A stretch of 64,000 bases of DNA from an uncultured Pseudomonadota bacterium (GTDB lineage: Bacteria > Pseudomonadota > Gammaproteobacteria > Steroidobacterales > Steroidobacteraceae), in assembly GCA_903838705.1 (NCBI GenBank), contig CAILZL010000040.1, positions 62,001 to 126,000 of the forward strand. The letters run 5' to 3'. A program made the translations under genes and the position numbers. Below are positions 32,877 through 41,909 of this stretch, one piece after another; the stretch's first letter is position 1, and every line of letters begins with the position of its first letter. A model generated the notes under the pieces. It ran no database searches, had not been told where the DNA came from, and saw nothing but the letters and a program-made list of their open reading frames with translations.

Positions 32877-33337
32877 TTACGAGCACCCACCTTGAGCAGC
32901 TTTTCCAGTTTTTTCAACTCCTTTGCGGCTAAGTACCTAAAGGATTGCGGTGATGTAAATCCATTTATTAGGCGGCGTGGATTAACAGGTTTTTCAAAAA
33001 TTCGTACATTCTCCAGAAGCATAGCGTAGCCGGTTGTCTTTCCTCGGAAGTAGTCTTGCAGCTCTGTCTTAGTTAATCCGCCACCATTATTCTTAGCGAG
33101 CATCCATAGATCCGACAGATCCGCTTCAATTGTATCTTTCACATCAACCATCGCAACAATTTCCTGTACGGGTGACGATGAGTAGATAACTATAGCTCCA
33201 ACAGAGTTCGCTGGAATTGCACGGCGCAGCTCAACGCGCTTGCTTCCCGCAATGATGAGATCAGCGTACTTTGGCTTGACGGAAAGCAATATCGTGCTAC
33301 CGACCGGAGAGTGTAAGTAATTTGAAATATGAGTCAT
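32873..33337 (-). CDS. ASCH-domain protein
   Basis: 154 aa. The ASCH hallmark GxKxxExR is present as GSKRVELR (G31-R38), preceded by LSVKPKYADLIIAG. ASCH domains have the PUA-like fold and bind or process RNA; some bacterial members are ribonucleases or amidohydrolases. The gene starts 41 bp inside the end of the upstream fusion gene and overlaps the kinase gene by four bases. The three are one translational unit. Confidence 0.8.
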   Translation of the reverse strand: MTHISNYLHSPVGSTILLSVKPKYADLIIAGSKRVELRRAIPANSVGAIVIYSSSPVQEIVAMVDVKDTIEADLSDLWMLAKNNGGGLTKTELQDYFRGKTTGYAMLLENVRIFEKPVNPRRLINGFTSPQSFRYLAAKELKKLEKLLKVGARK

Positions 33338-34784
33338 CTGAAATCTTTGTTATGGATTGGATAGGGCCTGACACGATACCTTCGTTTTTCAGGTTTAAAT
33401 ACTTAACGGGGGTAACAAGGTGTATTGCAAGTCGGAACAGCATCACCTTAGTAGGCGTGTCGGCCATAGCCTCAATTTCTCGATAACTATAAACAGTTCT
33501 TCGACTCACTAGCTGCATTATATTTGCTGCACCTTGATGCAGCTCATATCGCTCTACAATACCCACAGAAGTCACAGCCTTATCGTCACCTGTTCTGTAA
33601 AACAGCACGACGTCGCCAGATTTTACTTGGCTTGTTTGTGCCTTACATAAATATGCTTGCTTTATTGCATTTCCAGCCGTCGAGCCACCTCCGAATAATT
33701 GCACTTGTTGCAACAGGTCAGGAAATAGGATTTCATGGTACTTTGGTTTTATTGGCACCAGAAATTTCTGGACACTGTCATCGCTTCGATAATGAGGAAA
33801 ATATAATTTTGCATAGTCAAGGGCTGAAAGGTCGCTTTCAGGCGGTGATATGGGATGTGCCTTTACCAACATGATGTCTTGTTTATATTTCCCGCGTTGC
33901 TTAAAACCGAAGTCTTCGAGCAAACTTAACAAGTAAACCTGATCCTGATTTGTATGAACGAAAATATTCTCACATCTGTTTTCTGTTGCGAACCGGAATG
34001 CAGCCTTTAGGAAGAGTTCGCCAATCTTTTTGCCACGAATTTGCTCACCCACTTTGAACGTACATAGCTTAAGCGCAAGCCCTGTAAGAAGTTCATTATC
34101 GTTATTTATTACTTCGTTCTTCTGTATTGCGTAAATACAGATTGCCTCAACCGTGCCTCTGTTTGATCGTGCGATCCACGCCTTACGTCCCGTCTGCGCT
34201 TTTTCACGGAACCAATCATCAAAACAATGATCTGGAGCGTTATAGCTGCTACGCAAGCTATCGAAAAACGGAGAATTCAATTGCGTGGTAAGGCTGTACA
34301 TGGGCACATCCTCAATATTCGGAAGACAGACTGCTGCCGGCTCATCTAAACGCCGAAGCCAGTCCTCCGCCGTTTGGATGTTATAAACCTTATGACCAAG
34401 CCCGGCTTGCCTCGCTTTGGTATGGATGCCTTTGTCTTCGGTGACTAAAGCATGTACGGCTGAGCATTCCAATGCATAGAGAATATCGTTATCACATGCG
34501 TCGTTTTCTGATGTTTCAGCAGAATTTCTAGGGCTTGATTTCACGCCTTCTAGTTTGGTGTACTGCTGTAATCTTCTTAGTGTTCGCGCACGTCGCTGGC
34601 TGTCTTTATCCCGCTCAATATCAAGCATGGTGGCCGGGTGATAAAGCAACTGGTGACCTCCACTATTCGCCAACCGAACAAAGCTGGCAAGATTTTCTTC
34701 AAGCACAAGCAAAGAGTCCTGCAGGGGAAGCAGGACGTTAGTATCGAGCAAGAAGCGAAGACGATCACTCAAAACTAGGCCCAA
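33297..34784 (-). CDS. PIN nuclease - GNAT acetyltransferase - PUA-like (EVE/ASCH) fusion protein
   Basis: 495 aa. An N-terminal PIN domain (about 8-150) shows the acidic set: D14 (LLDTNVLL), E57, D98/D100 (CDNDILYAL) and D117 (VTEDKGIH). A GNAT domain (about 170-310) has the acetyl-CoA loop VGEQIRGKKIGE (245-256) and LEDFGFKQRGKYKQD. The C-terminal part (about 340-495) begins FLVPIKPKYHEILFPD and contains VKSGDVVLFYRTGDD, as in EVE/ASCH PUA-like folds. No ATG precedes the PIN motif; the start is TTG 34784 or TTG 34772. RNA cleavage, acetyl transfer and modified-nucleotide reading in one chain suggest an RNA- or tRNA-directed effector. Confidence 0.75.
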   Translation of the reverse strand: MGLVLSDRLRFLLDTNVLLPLQDSLLVLEENLASFVRLANSGGHQLLYHPATMLDIERDKDSQRRARTLRRLQQYTKLEGVKSSPRNSAETSENDACDNDILYALECSAVHALVTEDKGIHTKARQAGLGHKVYNIQTAEDWLRRLDEPAAVCLPNIEDVPMYSLTTQLNSPFFDSLRSSYNAPDHCFDDWFREKAQTGRKAWIARSNRGTVEAICIYAIQKNEVINNDNELLTGLALKLCTFKVGEQIRGKKIGELFLKAAFRFATENRCENIFVHTNQDQVYLLSLLEDFGFKQRGKYKQDIMLVKAHPISPPESDLSALDYAKLYFPHYRSDDSVQKFLVPIKPKYHEILFPDLLQQVQLFGGGSTAGNAIKQAYLCKAQTSQVKSGDVVLFYRTGDDKAVTSVGIVERYELHQGAANIMQLVSRRTVYSYREIEAMADTPTKVMLFRLAIHLVTPVKYLNLKNEGIVSGPIQSITKISDDSYFKLLTLSGR

Positions 34785-35105
34785 TCGCCAGCAGACAAGG
34801 TCCTGATTCTTGGTACTTCATTTCCAAATATTCCCTCATCATTAAATGACAGTCGCGAATTAAAATTTTGGCCAAATGATTTTAGCTGCTAGGTAACTGA
34901 TTTGTCGAAGGTTAGAGGTTATGTGAGGTTTATGGGCTAATGACGGTTTCAACGGAAACTCTCATTCCAAAGAGCGTCCATTAGCACAGGTAATAGCTCC
35001 GGCAGGCCACCTGCTCGCTGCTGGACTGATTTGAGGTATGAGTTCATAGCCCGAAACCTGCCGCGACCCGCTAGAATGCACGGGCTTACCCGCACGAGCC
35101 AGATC
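34785..35105. other. AT-rich gap between the PIN-GNAT operon and ubiE
   Basis: No solid gene. A 25-aa open frame (34765-34842, minus) has its stop overlapping the TTG 34772 start candidate of the PIN-GNAT gene and may be a leader or chance. A TAGAAT at 35072-35077 could be the ubiE -10 element, but no matching -35 was found. GC rises sharply toward ubiE, placing the right edge of the insert here. Confidence 0.45.
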
Positions 35106-35876
35106 ATGGAACCGCAGCAGTCCGACTCTAACCCGCAGCAGAAAACCGATTTCGGTTTCACCGAAGTGCCCCTGGCTGAAAAAGCCAGAAAGGTACGTCA
35201 GGTATTCGACTCGGTTGCAGGCAAGTACGACATCATGAATGACCTGATGTCGGCCGGCACACACCGGCTGTGGAAACGCTTCACGCTGTCACAGACTGGC
35301 TTGCGTCCGGGGCAGCGTGCGCTGGATGTGGCCGGCGGTACAGGCGACCTGAGCATCGGCATGGCTGAACAGGTCGGGGCATCGGGACTGGTGATTCATA
35401 CCGACATCAATGAAGCCATGCTGTCCAACGGGCGCGACCGGCTGCTCGACAAGGGACTGGCCACCAATGTGCGCTGGTCACTGGCCAATGCGGAATGCCT
35501 GCCGTTTGCTGATAACAGTTTTGATTGCGTCACCATCGCGTTCGGATTGCGCAATGTCACTGACAAGGCACGCGCCCTGCGTTCCATGTATCGCGTGCTG
35601 AAGCCGGGCGGCCAATTGCTGATTCTGGAGTTTTCACATCCTACCGCTCCCGGCTTGAAGCCTGTTTATGATTGGTACTCATTCAACGTGCTACCCAAGC
35701 TCGGCAAGATGGTGGCCAATGACGAAGCCAGCTATCGCTATCTGGCTGAATCCATCCGGAAGTTTCCCGATCAGGAAACTCTGCTGAACATGCTGCGCGA
35801 AGCGGGTTTTGAACAATGCTCTTACCACAACCTCAGTGGCGGCATTGTCGCGCTGCATCGTGGTTACAAGTTTTAG
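35106..35876 (+). CDS. ubiE: UbiE/MenG C-methyltransferase
   Basis: SAM-dependent C-methylation in ubiquinone (and menaquinone) synthesis. 256 aa from ATG 35106; the upstream extension in the open frame is unlike the family. Motif [12 protein letters not shown], post-[19 protein letters not shown] and LEFSHP are all present. First of ubiE-ubiJ-ubiB. Confidence 0.97.
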   Translation: MEPQQSDSNPQQKTDFGFTEVPLAEKARKVRQVFDSVAGKYDIMNDLMSAGTHRLWKRFTLSQTGLRPGQRALDVAGGTGDLSIGMAEQVGASGLVIHTDINEAMLSNGRDRLLDKGLATNVRWSLANAECLPFADNSFDCVTIAFGLRNVTDKARALRSMYRVLKPGGQLLILEFSHPTAPGLKPVYDWYSFNVLPKLGKMVANDEASYRYLAESIRKFPDQETLLNMLREAGFEQCSYHNLSGGIVALHRGYKF

Positions 35877-35904
35877 TGGCAGTTCATTGAAGTAGACTCA
35901 TCTC

Positions 35905-36504
35905 ATGCTGCTCACTGCGCTCGAATCAACACTGAATCGCAACATTGCGGCTTCCTCCGCAGCCCGTACGCTGTGCGCGCGGCTTGCCGGAAAATCACTG
36001 CGCCTGCAACTGACGGGGCTGCCATTTGAACTGCTGCTGCGTGCCGAAGCAGATCGCATTCACTTGAGCAGTGATGCCAGTACCACGGCGGATGCAAAGT
36101 TATCAGGTACGCCGATCGGTCTGCTCAATCTAGCCGTAAAGGAATCAGCATCTTCTCTGAGCGGCAGTTCGGTACGCATGGAAGGAGATGCAGAAGTTGC
36201 GCAGGGCTTCAGCCAGCTGCTGAAGCAAGCCAGACCGGATATTGAAGAAGAACTGTCGCGTGTAGTGGGCGACGTTGCCGCACATCAGGTCGGCACCACC
36301 GTACGCAGCCTGCTGGGCTTTGGCCGCCGCGTGGGTAATACTTTCCTGCAGAATGCAGGCGAATATCTGAGTGAAGAAGGCCGCGATGTTCCCAGCAAGA
36401 CTGAAGCCGAAGAATTCATTCGCGATGTGGATACCCTGCGTGATGATGTCGAGCGATTTGCAGCGCGGCTGAACACTCTGGAACTCAAATCAAAGAACAA
36501 GTAG
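35905..36504 (+). CDS. ubiJ: ubiquinone biosynthesis accessory factor UbiJ
   Basis: 199 aa. An SCP2-type lipid-binding domain (about 5-110) is followed by a helical region and a C-terminal coiled coil (EAEEFIRDVDTLRDDVERFAA). UbiJ is the hydrophobic scaffold of the aerobic Ubi complex and pairs with UbiK, encoded at 11.8 kb. It lies between ubiE and ubiB, as in most gammaproteobacteria. Confidence 0.92.
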   Translation: MLLTALESTLNRNIAASSAARTLCARLAGKSLRLQLTGLPFELLLRAEADRIHLSSDASTTADAKLSGTPIGLLNLAVKESASSLSGSSVRMEGDAEVAQGFSQLLKQARPDIEEELSRVVGDVAAHQVGTTVRSLLGFGRRVGNTFLQNAGEYLSEEGRDVPSKTEAEEFIRDVDTLRDDVERFAARLNTLELKSKNK

Positions 36505-36512
36505 CACCCATA

Positions 36513-38147
36513 ATGAAGTTCCGCGTTTTCACCCGTCTGTTACAGATTCACCGTGTGCTGGTCAGGCATGGTGTCGATGAATTCGTTCAGGGCACCCGCT
36601 TTGCAGGTCCCTTGCGACTTGCCTATCTTGCCTCTCCCGCTGCCTGGTTTCATATCAGACATCCCGGTACACGCGGTGAACGCCTGCGACTGGCGCTTCA
36701 GGAACTCGGCCCGATTTTCATGAAGTTCGGTCAGGCGCTATCCACCCGACGCGACCTGTTGCCCGCTGATATCGCAGACGAACTCGCCAGATTGCAGGAT
36801 CGCGTACCTGCATTTCCCGCAAATCAGGCACGCGAACTGATAGAACAGGCGCTGGGAAAATCTGTAACAGAAGTATTCGCCCAGTTCGATACCGAACCCC
36901 TCGCGGCCGCAACCATCGCACAGGTTCATTCCGCACAACTCAAGGACGGTAGCGATGTGGTGGTAAAAGTAGTGCGCCCCGGTATTCGCGCCCTGATCGA
37001 GCGTGATATCGAAGTGCTGTATGCGCTGGCCGAGCTGGCTATTCAGTACTGGAGCATTGGCCACAAGCTCAAGCCGGTTGAAATTGTCCGCGAATATCAG
37101 AAAACCATTCTGGATGAACTGGATCTGATGCGGGAAGCAGCCAATGCATCACAGCTGCGGCACAATTTTCAGGGCTCCAGACTGCTGTATGCACCGAAGG
37201 TTTACTTCGAGTTGTGCCGCAGCAATGTGATGGTGATGGAGCGCGTGCATGGCGTGCAGATCAGTGACATGGATGAACTGCGCAAGCGGGGCACTAATAT
37301 CCAGCGACTGGCCGAAAGTGGCGTCGAGATTTTCTTTACGCAGGTATTCCGCCACAACTTTTTTCACGCCGACATGCATCCCGGCAATATCTTTGTGCTG
37401 ACCGATGATCCGGAAAATCCCGTGTATGCCGCTATCGACTTCGGCATCGTGGGAACACTTGATCCACGCGACCAGCATTATCTCGCCGAGAATTTCCTGG
37501 CATTTTTCAATCACGACTTCCGTCGTGTCGCACAATTGCACATTGATTCCGGCTGGCTGCCTGCGGGCACGCGCGTCGATGAGGTGGAATCAGCGGTGCG
37601 CACCGTATGTGAGCCCATCTTCAACAAGCCGCTGAAGGAAATTTCTTTCGGTCAGGTGCTGATGCGTCTGTTTGAAGCCGCGCAGCGCTTCGACATGGAA
37701 GTGCAGCCGCAATTGATTCTGCTGCAAAAAACCCTGTTGCAGATAGAGGGGCTGGGCAGACAACTGTATCCCGATCTGGATCTGTGGAAAACAGCCCGGC
37801 CCATCATGCAGGAATGGATGCATGCCCGCATGAGTCCGCTCAACGTATTGCGTGAATGGAAACAGCAACTGCCCGATATCGGCGAAGCCATTCGTACCGT
37901 GCCTACTCTGATTCAACAGGCCTTGATGCAGTCTGCTGAAGGTCGCTATCGATTACCTGTCAGATCCGAAGGCGTCGCAGAGTTGCGCAAAGAACTTAAG
38001 GCCAGCGCCAGACGTCGCGATCAGACCATACTCGCTTCAGCGTTGTTGTTCAGCGGCATCGTCTGGTTTGCACTGGTGCGTGACCCGGCATGGCCGGGTC
38101 TGCTCTGCCTGCTGAGCGGCGCGGTGACGTTGCTAAGGCGCAGCTGA
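36513..38147 (+). CDS. ubiB: UbiB atypical kinase/ATPase
   Basis: 544 aa. The family-defining KxGQ motif is in FMKFGQALSTRRDLLP, and the P-loop-like AAATIAQVHSA, HADMHPGNIF (catalytic) and IDFGIVGTL (metal) follow. Two C-terminal hydrophobic segments (about 505-540) anchor it. It supports ubiquinone synthesis, probably by extracting lipid precursors from the membrane. It is convergent with the DUF4175-like gene, and the two ends overlap by 15 bp. Confidence 0.97.
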   Translation: MKFRVFTRLLQIHRVLVRHGVDEFVQGTRFAGPLRLAYLASPAAWFHIRHPGTRGERLRLALQELGPIFMKFGQALSTRRDLLPADIADELARLQDRVPAFPANQARELIEQALGKSVTEVFAQFDTEPLAAATIAQVHSAQLKDGSDVVVKVVRPGIRALIERDIEVLYALAELAIQYWSIGHKLKPVEIVREYQKTILDELDLMREAANASQLRHNFQGSRLLYAPKVYFELCRSNVMVMERVHGVQISDMDELRKRGTNIQRLAESGVEIFFTQVFRHNFFHADMHPGNIFVLTDDPENPVYAAIDFGIVGTLDPRDQHYLAENFLAFFNHDFRRVAQLHIDSGWLPAGTRVDEVESAVRTVCEPIFNKPLKEISFGQVLMRLFEAAQRFDMEVQPQLILLQKTLLQIEGLGRQLYPDLDLWKTARPIMQEWMHARMSPLNVLREWKQQLPDIGEAIRTVPTLIQQALMQSAEGRYRLPVRSEGVAELRKELKASARRRDQTILASALLFSGIVWFALVRDPAWPGLLCLLSGAVTLLRRS

Positions 38148-41100
38148 GCCCTTGCTCAACCTGCGATAGTACTCAGCGACCGCTTCTTCATAATCAGCCG
38201 GCACCGGCTCGGCTACTGCACTGCGAACGGTCTGTTTGGTCTTGCCGGCTCGTTCGCTGGCCTGTGCCAGTTTGAGTTCCAGCTGCTCGACCAGCGCCAG
38301 CGCCGTCGATTCCGCACTGGCACGATTGGCCGCATCACCACTGGTAGCGCCAAGCCGCATGGATTCAAGCTGACGGGTCAGATCCTGTAGCTGCTGCGCT
38401 TCCTGCTGGCCAATGCGGCCACGCTGATTGAGTTCAGTGATTGCGGCTCGTGCGCTGTTCAGTGTGTTATTCAGATTGCTGTTCAGGTTACGAGGTGTAC
38501 CGCCCGCATTAGCGAATTGACCGGATGGCCCCACCTCGTTGCCGGATACACCGCCCACCTGACCTTGCGCTCCTCCCTGTCCAGCCTGCATGCCCTGGCC
38601 ACCAGATTGACCTTGCTGACCCTGACCTTGGCCCTGTGCACCCTGCATCCCCTGACCACCTGCCTGACTATTTGCCTGCGTCTGCTGACTCTGACCGGCC
38701 TGCATACCTTGACCACTGGATTGGGCATTCGCCTGATTCTGCTGGCTCTGTTGTGTAGCCTGGCCCTGCGACTGACCAGAACGTTGTGAACTGTTTTGTG
38801 CATTTTCCTGTGCGCCATTACTTTGTGAACCGGGCTGATTACCGAACTGCGCATTGTTCTGTGCCGCACGTTGCTGACTGGTCAGCTGTTCAAGTTGCTG
38901 CCGCAACGCACGCACCTGCGCAACAGCTTCATTCGCCTTATCGTTGCTTGCACTGGTTCCTGCACCCTGCGCTGATGCATCACGCAATGAATCGCGCAAC
39001 TGTCTCAGTGTGTCAGTAACCATACTTTCACTCGCCACCACGTAAGGTGCTCCGCCCTGATCGATATACATGGCAGCCACCGACATGCGCTGTTCAATCT
39101 TGTTCTCATCAAGAGACTCGGCAGCTTCAGCAAGCTGCGCCGCAGTCTGCGGTGCCTGCTCTTTCAGATTGCGTTGCGCTGTAACCATATCCCGACGCAA
39201 TTCCTGCAAACGGGTCGCGATGTTGCGCTTTTCATTTGCCAGCTGCTTTTCCTCGCCAGTGGGCTCTGGCCGTATCGCATCAACATCAGACTGGCTCTGA
39301 CCGCGCATCTGTTTCACAGCGTCCTGCAGCTTGCGATCAAACTGCGCCTGCTCTTCATACAGGCGGCTCGACTGATCTGAAAGATTACTCAAGGAATTCT
39401 GCTGCGTCTGTTGCTGGTTACGCGCCACCGCTTCTCCGGCTCCGCTTAACTGCCGCTGCGCTTCAGCAGCTGCACGTTGTGCACGGGCACGCTCGCTGGC
39501 ATCACTGCCATTGCGCATGGCATTACTGGATTCATCCATGGCACGGATGGCGCTTTGCAGCCGTTGCTGTAATTCCTGAGTCTGGTTGTTAGCTGCCTGC
39601 GAGGTAGAGCGCTGCTGAGCGGATTGCTGTCCCTGCTGACCATTTTGCTGACTCTGTTGCCCCTGCTGCCCTTGTTGGGTTTGCTGACCCTGTTGTGACT
39701 GCTGAGCTTGCTGTTGCAGATTCTGAATCTGTTGTTGCAGCTGCTCCGCTTCACGCTTGAGTGACTCCTGCTGCCAGCGCTGTTCCTGTGTCAGCTGCTG
39801 CTGTTGCCGGGTATTGTTGGCCAGTTGCTGCTGACGTCGCGCCAGCTCTTTCAATTTCTGTTCCAGCTCATCCTGCGTCTGTGTCTGCTGCTCAGGCGAA
39901 GCATTGTTTCTGGCCTCGTACTGATTCTTGGTGATGTCCATTTCCAGTTCATACATCTGTGCCATATCGCGGCTGTCCTGCTGCTGACCACCCTGCCCGC
40001 CCTGACCCTGCGCCTGCTGTTGCACCTGGATTTCGTTGAACACGGCTTCTGCACGCAGGATGTATTGCAATGCCTGCTGTTCAGGCTGGATGGCATCATC
40101 CAGTTTCACCTTGTTCAGATTACTGGCCGCAGGCGTCATGGCAGCAATGGCCTGCTTGATATTATCGGCAAACTCCTTGCCCCGTGAATCAGAAGTATCG
40201 AGATTTCTTGCAGCCATGCGCTCCGCCAGCGAGGTTGCCTGTGCGGCCAGTTTGGTTTGCAGTTCACTGAGCAACTTCGAGTTATCTTCTATCTGCGCTC
40301 TGTCAGCGGTCTTCTCATCCTGTTCGCGGATCAGATTCCACGTTGACACAACAATCTCACGCTGCCGCTGTGATATTTCACCCTGCTGTTCACCCTGTTG
40401 TCCCTGCCCCTGACCTGCGGACCTCTGTGACTGCGTGAATCGCAGATCAAACGGCCGCACATCGATGAAGTACATGTCGGTACGTACGCTGCTGCTGTGA
40501 TCTCTGGCAACGGCGTAATAGCTGACCACATCACCGGGCTTGAGAGCCGCATCCTTTGCGCCCAGTGACTCCATTGCAAACAGATGGTCAGCGGACACTT
40601 TCTGCTTGCCGCGCTCCAGTTCCACTGTCTGCCAGCTGGCACCGTTGACCGCGTAGTGCATTTCCACCGCATCAAGGCCAACGTCATCACTGGCATCCAC
40701 ATGCGTTATTACTTCTTCAATACTGCTGGCACCATAATCACGCCCGGGTTTTGATACCTCGATTTCAGGCTTGGCGTCATCAAGCACCCGGATGAAGTAA
40801 TCATCACTCAGACGTACCTGTTCACCGGCAACACGCGCAGCAAGGTAGTAACGACCAGCTTTCTCAACGGGGAAACTGGTTGTGCCTTTTGTGCCCTCTG
40901 TACTCAGCGACTTTGCCTGCTCATCCAGCACCAGTTCGACTCCGGGCAAAGGTGCATCCGCGCTGATTTCAAGATCAATCTGCGTATCCTTCAACGCGCT
41001 GACATCACCACCCGGATCCTGCACTTCAGGCTTGCGACCAGTCCATCTGGGGAAGGTATAGGTCAGCTTGAGGTTAGTAATACTGGGCAGATCAATTACA

Positions 41101-41909
41101 TTGATGCTGTAGTCCTGACTGCGCACGCCTGCGGCGGCGATGTAGTACTTCAACGCATCGCGCACCGAGAAGAAAGTAAATGCAAAGCCTTCATCAGTGC
41201 GGGTCATGGCAACCTGCTGCCACTGACCATCACTCATCTGCACAAACACGCTGGCATCAACAGGAGCAAATCCCTGCATCTGTGCCATCACCGGCACATT
41301 GCCACCTCGCCGCACTACCTGATCACCCGGCTTGACCAGAATGCTTTGCGCGGGTTTGAGATTGGACACAGCCCACCCTGCCCACAGATAACGGGTGCCA
41401 TAGCTCCACAGTCCGGGACCCGCAACGGCCAGCCACAACAGTGTCATTACGGCAGCTGCCGCAATGATGAGCGGCAGTCCCAGTTCACGTGGTTTGATGG
41501 TTTGTTCCACCGGAAAGCGATCCGCCACTTGCAGCGTGTCTTCCGCCAGCAATTCAGTAAATGGATTGTTCTGGTCGCGCGCCTTGTTGAAAGCCTCGAT
41601 GCGGCCATCGAAGTCAGGAGTGCGTCGGCCGATGACTTGCGCTGTATTACGCCTGAGCTTGCGCAGCGGCCATACCAGCAGCCACAGTATCAGCACCATC
41701 ACGGCCAGCAGCATCAAGGCACGCACAGTGTTGATGATCCATGCACTGAACCCCTGACGCATTGCGAAGTACACACCAAGAACGGTAAGCACCAGCACCG
41801 CCCCGGTCAGTGCAGCCGCCGCGATCATGTAATGCAAGCGCCGGAAGCGTTTGCTCAATGCATTCAGATACTGTTCAAGTCGGAGTATCGGAGAGCCATG
41901 TGCATTCAT
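38133..41909 (-). CDS. large DUF4175-like membrane protein with a Gln/Gly-rich tail
   Basis: 1258 aa. Three N-terminal membrane segments (about 28-52, 60-83, 145-170) are followed by a beta-rich periplasmic part (about 200-480) and a long Gln-rich coiled-coil region (from about 560). From about 1010 the chain is almost pure Q/G/S/N/A (runs such as QGQGQQGQSGGQG). The layout fits DUF4175 proteins. The last gene of the seven-gene operon, overlapping the BatA-like gene by four bases. The tail could mediate assembly or phase behaviour. Function unknown. Confidence 0.75.
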   Translation of the reverse strand: MNAHGSPILRLEQYLNALSKRFRRLHYMIAAAALTGAVLVLTVLGVYFAMRQGFSAWIINTVRALMLLAVMVLILWLLVWPLRKLRRNTAQVIGRRTPDFDGRIEAFNKARDQNNPFTELLAEDTLQVADRFPVEQTIKPRELGLPLIIAAAAVMTLLWLAVAGPGLWSYGTRYLWAGWAVSNLKPAQSILVKPGDQVVRRGGNVPVMAQMQGFAPVDASVFVQMSDGQWQQVAMTRTDEGFAFTFFSVRDALKYYIAAAGVRSQDYSINVIDLPSITNLKLTYTFPRWTGRKPEVQDPGGDVSALKDTQIDLEISADAPLPGVELVLDEQAKSLSTEGTKGTTSFPVEKAGRYYLAARVAGEQVRLSDDYFIRVLDDAKPEIEVSKPGRDYGASSIEEVITHVDASDDVGLDAVEMHYAVNGASWQTVELERGKQKVSADHLFAMESLGAKDAALKPGDVVSYYAVARDHSSSVRTDMYFIDVRPFDLRFTQSQRSAGQGQGQQGEQQGEISQRQREIVVSTWNLIREQDEKTADRAQIEDNSKLLSELQTKLAAQATSLAERMAARNLDTSDSRGKEFADNIKQAIAAMTPAASNLNKVKLDDAIQPEQQALQYILRAEAVFNEIQVQQQAQGQGGQGGQQQDSRDMAQMYELEMDITKNQYEARNNASPEQQTQTQDELEQKLKELARRQQQLANNTRQQQQLTQEQRWQQESLKREAEQLQQQIQNLQQQAQQSQQGQQTQQGQQGQQSQQNGQQGQQSAQQRSTSQAANNQTQELQQRLQSAIRAMDESSNAMRNGSDASERARAQRAAAEAQRQLSGAGEAVARNQQQTQQNSLSNLSDQSSRLYEEQAQFDRKLQDAVKQMRGQSQSDVDAIRPEPTGEEKQLANEKRNIATRLQELRRDMVTAQRNLKEQAPQTAAQLAEAAESLDENKIEQRMSVAAMYIDQGGAPYVVASESMVTDTLRQLRDSLRDASAQGAGTSASNDKANEAVAQVRALRQQLEQLTSQQRAAQNNAQFGNQPGSQSNGAQENAQNSSQRSGQSQGQATQQSQQNQANAQSSGQGMQAGQSQQTQANSQAGGQGMQGAQGQGQGQQGQSGGQGMQAGQGGAQGQVGGVSGNEVGPSGQFANAGGTPRNLNSNLNNTLNSARAAITELNQRGRIGQQEAQQLQDLTRQLESMRLGATSGDAANRASAESTALALVEQLELKLAQASERAGKTKQTVRSAVAEPVPADYEEAVAEYYRRLSKGSAAP

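Noticed and set aside
38483-38869. several open frames over the Gln/Gly-rich tail
   Set aside because: Low-complexity repeats keep other frames open by chance; the minus-strand DUF4175-like frame is continuous and overlaps BatA in operon fashion.
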